From Azospirillum brasilense (GTDB taxonomy: Bacteria > Pseudomonadota > Alphaproteobacteria > Azospirillales > Azospirillaceae), in assembly GCF_005222205.1 (NCBI RefSeq), contig NZ_CP032345.1, positions 1 to 60,000 on the forward strand: a stretch of 60,000 nucleotides of DNA, in the 5' to 3' direction. The position numbers and the translations under genes were made by a program. Shown in pieces: positions 13,329 through 21,242 of the stretch. Under the pieces are notes generated by a model. It searched no databases, was not told the DNA's origin, and was given only the letters and a program-made list of their open reading frames with translations. How positions within the stretch are numbered: the stretch's first letter is position 1; each line of letters starts with the position of its first letter.

Positions 13329-14201
13329 ATGAAACGCCTGCTCCTCAGCGCCGCCATGCTCGCGGGGGCGCTCGGGCCTTGGCCGGCGCTCGCCGAGACC
13401 TGCCCGGAGGGGGTGAACCGGCTGGGCCAGCGCATCGGCGCGCTGGAGGCCGCTGCCAACCAGACTCCCGCCTCCATCAGCCCGCAGGAGATCGGCCAGC
13501 TCCGCGCCCTGCGCCAGACCGCCGAGCGCGCCGGACAGCGCGGCGGCGAGCCGGCCTGCCAGACCATCCTGGGCGAAGCCGACGCCCTGCTGCGCTCGGT
13601 CGAGCATCCGCGCGTGGTCGCCGCCGACGACCTGTCGAAGGCCAAGCTGCACAACGCCAGCGGCGAGGAGATGGGCTCCATTTCCGAACTCGTGGTCGAC
13701 CCGAACACCGGGCGCGTCGCCTACGCCGTGGTCGAAGCCGGCGGCTTCCTCGGGCTGGGCGAGCGCAACTTCCCGGTTCCCTGGGCATTGATCCAGCCGG
13801 CACAGGCCGGCGACGGCTACGTCCTCAACGTGACCAAGGACCGGCTGACCGCGGCGCCGCAGTTCACCAGTTCCAACCGCCCGGACATGTCGGACCGGCA
13901 ATGGGCGGTGGCGCTGCACACCTATTACGGGGTCCAGCCCTATTGGATGCGCGACGGTGCGGCCCTCGCCGCGGTTGGTATGCCGGAGGGCGGTGCCGCG
14001 GGATCGCCGCAGCTCCAGTCGGAGGTGCAGCGCCTCTCCCAGGAGGTGGACCGGCTGAACCGCGAGCTGTCGCAGGCTCGCACGCTGGCCGACACGGCCC
14101 GCAAGCCCGACGGGACGGCGCAGCCGGGCTCGTCCGGTTCGACCGGCGCCGCGCCGGCGCCGGGCCAGGGTGGGTCCACGCCACCCGCCCCGCAGCAGTA
14201 A
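13329..14201 (+). CDS. Periplasmic PRC-barrel domain protein
   Basis: A 290-residue exported protein of unknown function. Residues 1-22 form a signal peptide (MKRLLLSAAMLAGALGPWPA, cleavage near ALAE). A PRC-barrel-like fold spans about 95-170, with LHNASGEEMGSISELVVDPN followed by GRVAYAVVEAGGFLGLGERN, a pattern seen in many alphaproteobacterial periplasmic PRC-barrel proteins. Residues about 225-260 (LQSEVQRLSQEVDRLNREL) form a short coiled coil, and the tail is Pro/Gly/Ser-rich. The start has a CCGGAGG site. It follows ureG by 100 bases with the DUF2892 gene behind it; a role in urease is not indicated. Confidence 0.75.
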   Translation: MKRLLLSAAMLAGALGPWPALAETCPEGVNRLGQRIGALEAAANQTPASISPQEIGQLRALRQTAERAGQRGGEPACQTILGEADALLRSVEHPRVVAADDLSKAKLHNASGEEMGSISELVVDPNTGRVAYAVVEAGGFLGLGERNFPVPWALIQPAQAGDGYVLNVTKDRLTAAPQFTSSNRPDMSDRQWAVALHTYYGVQPYWMRDGAALAAVGMPEGGAAGSPQLQSEVQRLSQEVDRLNRELSQARTLADTARKPDGTAQPGSSGSTGAAPAPGQGGSTPPAPQQ

Positions 14202-14220
14202 AAGATCGAGGAGAGCAGCG

Positions 14221-14640
14221 ATGGCGATGACGAGCCAAAAGGGCATGGGCAGCCGCGACGCGGCCCTGCCGGACGATCTCGAACGCATGATCAATGTCGG
14301 ACACACCGAACGCCTGGTGTCGCTGGTCGGCGGCGGGCTTCTCGCCGTGCTCGGGCTGCGCCGTCCGACCGTCGGCGGGGCGGCTCTGGCTCTGGCCGGC
14401 GGCGCCCTGGTCGCCCGCGGGCTGACCGGCTATTGCCCGGCCAAGGCGATGATGGAGGATTGGGGCGGCCATCATGGGGCGGGCACCCCCGCCGAGGATG
14501 TGGATCAGGGCGTCCACCGCTACTCCCGCCATCCCGGCGACATCTACGACGATGCCGATGAGAAGGAGAAGGTGGACGAGGCGTCGATGGAATCCTTCCC
14601 GGCCAGCGATCCGCCGTCCTTCACGCCCGGCGCCGTTTGA
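14221..14640 (+). CDS. DUF2892-type small membrane protein
   Basis: A 139-residue protein with the DUF2892 (YgaP transmembrane-like) pattern: INVGHTERLVSLVGGGLLAV at residues 21-40, then two hydrophobic helices to about residue 70 and TGYCPAKAMM. The C-terminus DEASMESFPASDPPSF is a short conserved motif attached to several small alphaproteobacterial proteins. GAGGAGAG precedes the ATG. It lies 19 bases after the PRC-barrel gene and is followed by a strong terminator, so it ends the transcript. Function unknown. Confidence 0.75.
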   Translation: MAMTSQKGMGSRDAALPDDLERMINVGHTERLVSLVGGGLLAVLGLRRPTVGGAALALAGGALVARGLTGYCPAKAMMEDWGGHHGAGTPAEDVDQGVHRYSRHPGDIYDDADEKEKVDEASMESFPASDPPSFTPGAV

Positions 14641-14673
14641 TCGTCTCCGGTTCCATAAAAGCCGGTCCTACGA

Positions 14674-14708
14674 AAAGGCCCCTCCGAAAGGTGGGGCCTT
14701 TGTTTTTG
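14674..14708 (+). terminator. Rho-independent terminator after the DUF2892 gene
   Basis: Inverted repeat AAAGGCCCC...GGGGCCTTT with an 11-base loop, followed by GTTTTTG. It closes the plus-strand transcript ending at 14640. Confidence 0.85.
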
Positions 14709-14839
14709 TTGCGGTCCTCGGTATGAATACGCAAGAAAGAGGTATGGATTGCCGTTGCGGACTTCGCGTCTTCGCTGTGTGAAGGCTGTGTTACGGATAA
14801 ACAAAGCGATAATGTCGGATATATTGCGACTTTAACAAG

Positions 14840-14868
14840 TTGCCTATGACCTTCGATTGCATTATGGT
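14840..14868 (+). promoter_or_regulatory. Candidate sigma-70 promoter for fabI
   Basis: TTGCCT, a 17-base spacer and TATGGT lie 75 bases upstream of fabI, in an AT-richer stretch following the previous terminator. Each box matches the consensus at four of six positions. This is a visual call. Confidence 0.4.
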
Positions 14869-14942
14869 GCGTTGCACAATCCGAGTGATCCGATCTGGCG
14901 CACTCTGAATCCGGCCACCTTGCAATCCGGGAAAGCCAGCCT

Positions 14943-15728
14943 ATGACCACGATCATCCCCGCCGCCGCCACTCTTGAAGGCAAGAAGGGCCTCGTGCTCG
15001 GCATCGCCAACGATCAGTCGATCGCGTGGGGCTGCGCCCGCGCCTTCCGCGCTCTGGGCGCGGATCTCGCGGTCAGCTACCTCAACGACAAGGCGAAGCG
15101 CTTCGTCGAGCCGCTGGCCCAGCAGCTCGAAGCGGAAATCTTCGAGCCGGTGGACGTCACCGGCGAGGGTGAGCTGAAGGCCATCTTCGAGAAGATCGAG
15201 CAGAAGTGGGGCAAGCTGGACTTCGCGCTGCACTCCATCGCCTTCGCCCCGAAAGACGACCTGCACGGCCGCGTCGTCGATTGCTCGCGCGAGGGCTTCC
15301 AGATGGCGATGGACGTGTCCTGCCACTCCTTCATCCGCATGGCCCGCTACGCCGAGCCGCTGATGAAGGACGGCGGTTCGCTGTTCACCATGTCCTATTT
15401 CGGCGCCAACCGCGTGATCGACAATTACGGCGTCATGGGACCGGTGAAGGCCGCGCTGGAGGCCAGCGTGCGCTATCTGGCGGCGGAACTGGGCCCCAAG
15501 GGCATCCGCGTCCACGCCATCTCCCCCGGCCCGATCAAGACGCGCGCCGCCTCCGGCATCGCCCATTTCGACGAGCTGATGGAGAAGGCTGCGGAGCGCG
15601 CTCCGGAGCAGCGCCTCGTCACCATCGAAGAGGTCGGCTACACCACCGCCTTCCTGGCGACCGACGGCGCCAAGGGCATCACCGGCAGCACCACCTACGT
15701 GGATTGCGGCTATTCGATCGTCGGCTGA
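14943..15728 (+). CDS. fabI: Enoyl-ACP reductase (NADH), FabI
   Basis: Last reductive step of fatty-acid elongation in the cytoplasm (261 residues). It has the FabI-type nucleotide motif KKGLVLGIANDQSIAWG (divergent from the TGxxxGIG of other SDR enzymes) and the catalytic Y-x6-K arrangement: Y152, Y162 and K169 in the SYFGANRVIDNYGVMGPVKA region. The C-terminal substrate loop ISPGPIKTRAASGI and the end GSTTYVDCGYSIVG are typical. It stands alone between two terminators with its own promoter candidate. Confidence 0.94.
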   Translation: MTTIIPAAATLEGKKGLVLGIANDQSIAWGCARAFRALGADLAVSYLNDKAKRFVEPLAQQLEAEIFEPVDVTGEGELKAIFEKIEQKWGKLDFALHSIAFAPKDDLHGRVVDCSREGFQMAMDVSCHSFIRMARYAEPLMKDGGSLFTMSYFGANRVIDNYGVMGPVKAALEASVRYLAAELGPKGIRVHAISPGPIKTRAASGIAHFDELMEKAAERAPEQRLVTIEEVGYTTAFLATDGAKGITGSTTYVDCGYSIVG

Positions 15729-16089
15729 CCAAGGCGCCGTTTACCGATAAGCTGGGGCGGCTGATCGTCGCCTCATCTTCATAAAGACGATGTGAAGGCA
15801 GGCGGAAACATGACGTTTCCCCTGCCTTTCTGCGTCTTTGTCTTGGTGCGGCAAAATGCCATGTGACGATCGTATGCGTTCGTTTTGTAGAAAATGCGCC
15901 CATAATGCAGGCAAAGGCCGTCGGCAGCGGAGTCGGCGGTAACAGGGGTCGCGGCGTCTGGTATTTACGGTTCCTTGACGGATTGCGCACCTTCATCTTC
16001 AGTTGCGCAGGTACGGCGCGCTTCCCTTCAATGCGGTGGCTTTCGGCGGAATTGCCCGGTGGCCGCGGAAGACAGGGTGCGGAGGGTTC
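15729..16089. other. Intergenic region between fabI and the hemerythrin gene
   Basis: This 361-base stretch holds the fabI terminator at 15795-15832 and presumably the promoter of the hemerythrin gene. No convincing coding sequence was seen. Confidence 0.4.
15795..15832 (+). terminator. Rho-independent terminator after fabI
   Basis: Long stem AAGGCAGG-c-GGAAAC / GTTTCC-CCTGCCTT with a five-base loop and one bulge, followed by TCTGCGTCTTTG. Confidence 0.75.
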
Positions 16090-16500
16090 ATGGGTGTCAT
16101 TACGTGGAGGCGGCAGCTCAGCGTCGGCCAGCCGTCCATCGATGAAGATCACAAGCACCTGATCGAGTATCTGAACGAACTGGACGCCGCGCTGAATTCG
16201 CGCAGCTTCATGCCGGTGCGCGTCGCCAAGATCCTCATGAAACTGCTGGAATACACCCAGCAGCACTTCGCCCGCGAAGAAAAGATCATGCAGGCCGTGC
16301 ATTACCCGAAGTTCGAGGAGCATGTCCGCCAGCACCACGAGGCGGTGCGGACCTTGAGCGAATTGTCCGCGGTCTTCACGCGGGACCCGACGCATCAGAA
16401 CGCCGAGCGGATCTACACCTTCACGGCGAACTGGCTGGTCCACCACATCATCATGCAGGACACGCAGCTGACGCCCTACGTGCGGGGCGTCTGGGTGTGA
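16090..16500 (+). CDS. Bacteriohemerythrin
   Basis: A 136-residue oxygen-binding di-iron protein of the hemerythrin family, cytoplasmic. The iron ligands are visible in order: H21 in DEDHKHL, the QHFAREEKIM histidine and glutamate, EEHVRQHH, and WLVHHIIMQD. The start MGVITWRRQLSVGQPSIDED is the usual one, preceded by GGAGGG. Single-domain forms are common in motile microaerophiles, where they may buffer or sense oxygen; that role is inferred here. Confidence 0.92.
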   Translation: MGVITWRRQLSVGQPSIDEDHKHLIEYLNELDAALNSRSFMPVRVAKILMKLLEYTQQHFAREEKIMQAVHYPKFEEHVRQHHEAVRTLSELSAVFTRDPTHQNAERIYTFTANWLVHHIIMQDTQLTPYVRGVWV

Positions 16501-16515
16501 GGGCCGGGCCGGCCG

Positions 16516-17340
16516 TCACAAGAAGGCGCTGCGCCGCCGGCCGGCGGCGTTCTCCCAGGCCCATTCGACGACGAGGCTGAGCAGCCGCTCCAGCGTCGGG
16601 CGCACCTGACGCGCCGACTCCTCGCGGAAGCCGAAAGGCGCCTCCTCGTCCATGTAGGTGACCTGCGACAATTCGAGCTGGATGGAGTGGATGTTGTCGG
16701 CGGGGTTGCCGTAGCGGCGGGTGATGAAGCCGCCCTTGAAGCGCCCGTTCTGCACCGAGGAAAAGCGCCCGGTGGCGGTGAGCACGTTCATGACCCGGCC
16801 GACCAGCGCCGGCGAGGCGCTGCCCCCTTCCGCTGTGCCCAGGCTGAAGTCCTGGATCTGCCCGTCGAAGAAGCGCGGCACGCGCGACCGGATGGAATGG
16901 GCATCGAACAGCACCGCCACGCCGAAGCGTTCCTTCAGCGCCTGAAGCTCGCCGTTGAGCTGCTCGTGATAGGGGCGCCAATAGGCGCCGATCCGCCGCC
17001 GCACCTCCGCCGTGTCCGGCTCCCGCCCCGGCCGGTAAACCGGCTGGTGATCGAAGGTGGTGAGGGGACAGAGTTCGGTGCTGCTGGCGCCGGGGGTGGG
17101 AAGGGCGTTGTCGGGATCGCGGTTGAGGTCGATCACGTAGCGCGAGAGGATGGGCTTCAGGAAACCGATGCCCAGCGCCGGGGCGAAGTGATACAGCCGG
17201 TCGAGATGCCAGTCGGTGTCCGGCACCGCCAGGGCGGAGTCGGTCATGGTGGCCGCGATGTCCGGCGGCACGACGGTGCCGACGTGCGGGATGCTGAGCA
17301 GGACGGGGGTTTCCCCCGGCTGGAAGCGGAACGTCTCCAT
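16516..17340 (-). CDS. N-formylglutamate amidohydrolase
   Basis: A 274-residue hydrolase of the HutG2/N-formylglutamate deformylase family, which releases glutamate and formate at the end of one histidine-degradation pathway. Recognisable parts are PVLLSIPHVGTVVPPD at the N-terminus, YVIDLNRDPDNALPT, LFDAHSIRSRVPRFFDGQI and NIHSIQLELSQVTYM. The start METFRFQPGE at 17340 is preferred over an upstream in-frame ATG because family homology begins here. No other hut genes are adjacent, so it could instead act on another N-acyl amino acid. Confidence 0.85.
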   Translation of the reverse strand: METFRFQPGETPVLLSIPHVGTVVPPDIAATMTDSALAVPDTDWHLDRLYHFAPALGIGFLKPILSRYVIDLNRDPDNALPTPGASSTELCPLTTFDHQPVYRPGREPDTAEVRRRIGAYWRPYHEQLNGELQALKERFGVAVLFDAHSIRSRVPRFFDGQIQDFSLGTAEGGSASPALVGRVMNVLTATGRFSSVQNGRFKGGFITRRYGNPADNIHSIQLELSQVTYMDEEAPFGFREESARQVRPTLERLLSLVVEWAWENAAGRRRSAFL

Positions 17341-17519
17341 GCCAACACCCTTTGTTTCCTGGCCCGATTCTTTAGGCCATTCGTGCAACAACGGTTTGAT
17401 GCGCCGCAGCATGATCGGAACTATGCGGCGCAACCGGCATGGCGGTCAATCCTATTGCGTATTTGTTATAAAGGCTTCAACGGGTTGTGGCGGTCGATGC
17501 CGCCGCAACCGGAACCGCC

Positions 17520-17870
17520 TCACGCCTCCAGGTCACCCTCGCTCTCTTCCGCCACATGGTCGACCATGTCGGAGAGGACGCGCCGGATGTGCTCGTCGGT
17601 GATCAGGTAGAAGACGCGGTTGCCGCGCCGTTCCGCCTGGATAAGCCGTCCCGCCCGCAACAGGCGGAGGTGATGGCTGACCAGCGACGGCGACAGGCCC
17701 AGCGCCGCCGCCATGTCGCCGACCGAGGTCGAGGTGTCCAGGCAGGCCAGGATGATGCGCAGACGGCTTGGGTCGCTCATCAGGCGGAACATGTCGGCCA
17801 GTTCGGTGGTCTGGTCTTCGGACAGGCGGAGATGCGCCGGCTTGTCCTTTGGTGCTGACCCTTTTTGCAT
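17520..17870 (-). CDS. ArsR/SmtB-family metal-responsive repressor
   Basis: A 116-residue winged-helix regulator of the ArsR family. The DNA-binding region is SVGDMAAALGLSPSLVSHHL (residues 49-68) followed by the wing RRGNRVFYLI. The last helix carries D92-x-H94-x10-H105-x2-E108, the same spacing as the alpha-5 zinc-binding site of SmtB/CzrA-type sensors, and the N-terminal helix lacks an ArsR-type cysteine pair. This argues for sensing zinc or a similar divalent metal. The start at 17870 lacks a clear ribosome site. It is divergent from the DUF3299-type gene, and two copies of ATAGGTCGGCG lie 57 and 82 bases upstream of its start as possible operators. Confidence 0.88.
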   Translation of the reverse strand: MQKGSAPKDKPAHLRLSEDQTTELADMFRLMSDPSRLRIILACLDTSTSVGDMAAALGLSPSLVSHHLRLLRAGRLIQAERRGNRVFYLITDEHIRRVLSDMVDHVAEESEGDLEA

Positions 17871-18169
17871 GCCGCGTTGATTCCCGCTCGTAAGGTTTTT
17901 ATCGGTGGTTGCCGCTCTTACAAAGTATAGGTCGGCGGCCGCGTCAATCCCATAGGTCGGCGAAGCGGTGCCCGAAGTCGCCGGGCGGCGGCATCTTACG
18001 TACGGCCTATCGCTCGCCTGTTGACCTTGGACGGAGGCTCGGGAACAATTCGGCCACAAGCACGACGGTCTGGGACAAGGCCGCACAGGACGCCTTCAAC
18101 GATCGAATCAATGATCGGCAACGGTCGAACGAACGACCGAAACGGGCAGGATCGAGGGGGAGGACCGCC
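17871..18169. promoter_or_regulatory. Divergent regulatory region of the metal sensor and DUF3299 gene
   Basis: This 299-base region separates the two divergent genes. It contains an 11-base direct repeat ATAGGTCGGCG at 17927-17937 and 17952-17962, and an inverted repeat CGGTCG-AACGAA-CGACCG at 18122-18139, 31 bases before the DUF3299 start. No 12-2-12 SmtB-type palindrome was recognised. Either repeat could be an operator; neither is tested. Confidence 0.35.
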
Positions 18170-18640
18170 ATGACGTCGCGCCGACAGGTTCTGCTTCCGC
18201 TTGCGCTGGCCCCGGTGGCCGGCTGGGCGATCTGGGCCAGCAACGCCAGAGAACCCACCCATTCCGCGGGCCCGTTCCATCTGCCGCTGGACGACACCAC
18301 GGCCCTCTGGCGGGATCTGGTGCAGGTCCGCATGGAAGGACCGTCCGCCAACCCGGTCTTCCCGACCCGCGTCAAGGCGTTGGAGGGTAAGCTGGTGACG
18401 GTGCGCGGCTTCATGGTGCCGCTGAGCGACGCGCCGGCCCACAACCGCTTCATACTCGCCGCCAACCCCGTTTCCTGCCCGGCCTGCCACCGGCCCGGCC
18501 CCTCCACCATGCTGTATGTCCACAGCCAGATCCCGGTTCGCGATTCGCAGGCGCCGGTGCTGATGACCGGCACGTTGCGGCTGAATCCTCTTGAGGGTTT
18601 GTTCTACCGTCTCGACCGTGCCGAGCTGCGTTACGCCTGA
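18170..18640 (+). CDS. DUF3299-type exported protein with CxxCH motif
   Basis: A 156-residue protein whose N-terminus (MTSRRQVLLPLALAPVAGWA) is an export signal or membrane anchor starting with a twin-arginine-like SRRQ. The body contains ALEGKLVTVRGFMVPLSD, a pattern of the DUF3299 family, then NPVSCPACHRPGPSTML with C103, C106 and H107, and ends in GLFYRLDRAELRYA. The CxxCH could bind a metal or heme, or serve in redox chemistry. GAGGGGGAGGA precedes the ATG. Its divergent neighbour is a SmtB-type metal sensor, which suggests metal-dependent expression. DUF3299 has no established biochemical function that I know of. Confidence 0.7.
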   Translation: MTSRRQVLLPLALAPVAGWAIWASNAREPTHSAGPFHLPLDDTTALWRDLVQVRMEGPSANPVFPTRVKALEGKLVTVRGFMVPLSDAPAHNRFILAANPVSCPACHRPGPSTMLYVHSQIPVRDSQAPVLMTGTLRLNPLEGLFYRLDRAELRYA

Positions 18641-18727
18641 TCGTTGCGGGTCTCATCGGCCGTTCCTTTTTTCGCTGTGTCGTGAAACCCTGCCTCCTGT
18701 GCGGGTCGGAGCGGTGGTGGGGAACGC

Positions 18728-19945
18728 ATGGCCGGAGAGGGCGTGGCGCTGCGGCGCGCCATCGGGGTGTTCCTGGCGCTCGCGCTGTATGGCCTGCTGA
18801 GCGCGCCGGCCCCGGCGGAGATCCGGATGGCCGAAGCGGCGATTGGCGCGCTGCTGGTTCAGGGCGTCGGTCTGTCGCGTCCGCTGTCCGTGGCGACGGG
18901 AGACGCGTTGCTGGCGCGCGATTCGGCGCCGTGGGAGATGCCCGCTGTGCTGGCGCTGGCGGTGCTGTTGTGGTGCCCGCTGATGCGCGGCGTTTGGTTG
19001 GACTGGGCGCCGGGCGACATGGTGCGCGATGTCGTGCCGCTTCTTTACCTTTTCCTCCCCGTCCTGTTGGTGCCGATGCTGCGCGCCGCTCCCGATCGGG
19101 CGGCGGGGCTGCTGGCCGGCGGTCTGGCCGTGGCCGGTGTCGGCTTCGCCTTGCGTTGGTGGAAGCAGGCGGATTGGGGGTTCGGCGCCGTCGGGGTTCG
19201 GGCCATGGCGGATGGCGGCGTCTATTTGCTGAACGCGCCATCGGTCCTGTTCGCCGCCATCGCCTTGCCGGCTTTCGGAATCGGCATGCTGATGCATGGC
19301 GGGTGGCCGCGCCGTGCCGCCGGCGTGGTGGCGATGCTGGGCGGCCTTCTCTGTCTGGCCGCTCTGGCCGGGGCGGTGCACCGGATGGCGCTCGGACTCG
19401 CCGTCGTCGCCTTCACGGCGCTCGGGCTGTGGTGGCTGCGCCGGGCGCCGCTCGCCGGGGTGGGGGCGGGCTTGGCGGCGTTGCTGTTGGTGACGCTCTT
19501 TCACGACGCTCTGTTCGGCGCGTTCGGGCAGGTGGCCGAGAAAACCCGGCTGGCCGGAGCGAACACCCGATGGGAGGAGGCGGAGGCCGCGCTCGGGCAG
19601 GCCCTGTCCTCCCCGGTCGCTTTTCTGTTCGGGCAGGGGTGGGGGGCGCTTCTCGCCAACCCGGCGGTGGGCGGTTGGCGGGTGTCCTACACCCACACGC
19701 TGGCGACCTACGCCCTCGCCAAAACCGGGGTGGTCGGCCTGTGCGCCCTGGTCGCGTATCTGGGCGGGCTTGCGCCGCGCGCGCTGGCTCTTCTCCGTTC
19801 CGACCCCGTGCTCGGCTGGGCGGTGGCGGCGCCGCTGCTGATGGCGCTCGGTCTGCACACGAGTTTCAAGTACCTCGATACGGGTCTGCTGCTCACCCTG
19901 GCGGCGCTGGCGTCGGAGCGCGGGAAGCGGTTGCCGGAGCGCTGA
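18728..19945 (+). CDS. O-antigen ligase/polymerase-like membrane protein
   Basis: A 405-residue integral membrane protein with about ten hydrophobic segments and a periplasmic loop near residues 270-325 (NTRWEEAEAALGQALSSPVA, then FLFGQGWGALL, then VSYTHTLATYALAKTGVVGL). That loop pattern, G-x-G-W-G followed by HN/HT-x8-G, is characteristic of the Wzy/WaaL family, which polymerises or ligates lipid-linked polysaccharide in the inner membrane. It starts a run of polysaccharide genes, and the next gene begins 49 bases later. Polymerase and ligase cannot be told apart by sequence alone. Confidence 0.75.
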   Translation: MAGEGVALRRAIGVFLALALYGLLSAPAPAEIRMAEAAIGALLVQGVGLSRPLSVATGDALLARDSAPWEMPAVLALAVLLWCPLMRGVWLDWAPGDMVRDVVPLLYLFLPVLLVPMLRAAPDRAAGLLAGGLAVAGVGFALRWWKQADWGFGAVGVRAMADGGVYLLNAPSVLFAAIALPAFGIGMLMHGGWPRRAAGVVAMLGGLLCLAALAGAVHRMALGLAVVAFTALGLWWLRRAPLAGVGAGLAALLLVTLFHDALFGAFGQVAEKTRLAGANTRWEEAEAALGQALSSPVAFLFGQGWGALLANPAVGGWRVSYTHTLATYALAKTGVVGLCALVAYLGGLAPRALALLRSDPVLGWAVAAPLLMALGLHTSFKYLDTGLLLTLAALASERGKRLPER

Positions 19946-19994
19946 TGGAAATGCATACTTATGCGTGTTTCATCAAGGCGAATGTCCTTCCATC

Positions 19995-21242
19995 ATGGAT
20001 TCACCATCCATTCTGTTCGTCAACCGCGTGTTTCCTCCGGACAAAGGGGCGACCGGGCGTTGCGTGTCCGATCTGGCCGAGCGGATGGCGGCGATGGGGT
20101 GGCGGGTCACGGTGGTCGCGGACGGCTCCGGCCCCAGTGCCGCGCCGCCCGGCGTCACCGTGCACCGCACCGGTGGAGGACGGCCGCCGCAAGCAAGCGG
20201 GGCTCCCGCGGACGCGCGGCCGGCGGCCCGCGGCTATCTGGCCGCCGCGGCGCGGCTGATCCATCGGGCGTTGCGCCTGCCGCGTCACGACGTCGTGGTG
20301 ACCATGACCGACCCGCCGCTGCTGGCGTGCGCCGGGCCGCTGATCGCCGCGCGCCACGGCGCGGCGGCCCTTCACTGGAGCCAGGATGTGTTTCCGGCGT
20401 TGCTGCCGGTTCTCGGCGTCCGCTTGCCCGACCCGTTGATGCGGTGGGTCGACCGGGCCAGCGCCCAGGCCCTTCGCCGGCAGGACGCGGTGGTGGCCAT
20501 CGGGCGCTGCATGGCCGGGCGTCTGGCGGCGGCGGGGGTGCCGGCCGAACGGATCACCGTTCTGCCCAACTGGCCCGATCCGCGCATCCGGCCGGTGCCG
20601 CGGGCGGAGAATCCGTTCCGGCAGGAGCTTGGGTTGGGCGACCGTTTCACCGTGGCCTATTCCGGGAACATGGGATTGGCCCACCCGATGGACGCCGTGC
20701 TGGACGCGGCGACGCTGCTGGCGCGCAGCGACCCCGCCGTTGCGATTCTGCTGATCGGTGAAGGGCGGCGGCGGGCAGCGGTGGCGGAGGCGGTGGAGCG
20801 GCGGGGGCTGAGGAACGTCCGGCTGCTGCCGCTCCAGCCGCCGGACCGGCTGGCCGAAAGCCTGTCCGCCGCGGATCTGCACCTGGCGACGATGGACCCG
20901 CGCGCGGAGGGGCTGCTGGTGCCCAGCAAGGTGGCCGGCGCGCTGGCGGCGGGCCGGCCCTGCCTGTTCCTGGGGCCGGCGGGCAGCGAGGCGGCCACCA
21001 TGCTGGACGGTTGCGGTCAAAGGCTGGCGCCCGACGACGCGGTGGGGCTGGCCGCCGCGGTCCGCCGCTACGCCGGCGATCCGGACCTGTGCGCGGCGCA
21101 GGGCGCTCGGGCGCTGTTCGTCGCCTCGGCCTGGGACGCCGCTGCGGCGGCGCGGCGCTTCTCGACGTTGGCGGACGGGCTGCGCCGGACAAAGCTGCGG
21201 GGCGTGTCTGCGCTGCCCGGGCGGAGCCTGCCGCATGCCTGA
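19995..21242 (+). CDS. Glycosyltransferase family 4, WbuB-like
   Basis: A 415-residue GT-B glycosyltransferase. The N-terminal domain starts SILFVNRVFPPDKGATGRCV, and the donor domain has TVAYSGNMGLAHPMD near residue 220 and the loop DLHLATMDPRAEGLLVPSKV followed by AGALAAGRPCLF near 310. These match the GT4 family involved in capsule or exopolysaccharide assembly. The start was set at the ATG at 19995, where family similarity begins; a GTG ten codons upstream is possible. The 3' end overlaps the next gene by eight bases. Confidence 0.87.
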   Translation: MDSPSILFVNRVFPPDKGATGRCVSDLAERMAAMGWRVTVVADGSGPSAAPPGVTVHRTGGGRPPQASGAPADARPAARGYLAAAARLIHRALRLPRHDVVVTMTDPPLLACAGPLIAARHGAAALHWSQDVFPALLPVLGVRLPDPLMRWVDRASAQALRRQDAVVAIGRCMAGRLAAAGVPAERITVLPNWPDPRIRPVPRAENPFRQELGLGDRFTVAYSGNMGLAHPMDAVLDAATLLARSDPAVAILLIGEGRRRAAVAEAVERRGLRNVRLLPLQPPDRLAESLSAADLHLATMDPRAEGLLVPSKVAGALAAGRPCLFLGPAGSEAATMLDGCGQRLAPDDAVGLAAAVRRYAGDPDLCAAQGARALFVASAWDAAAAARRFSTLADGLRRTKLRGVSALPGRSLPHA

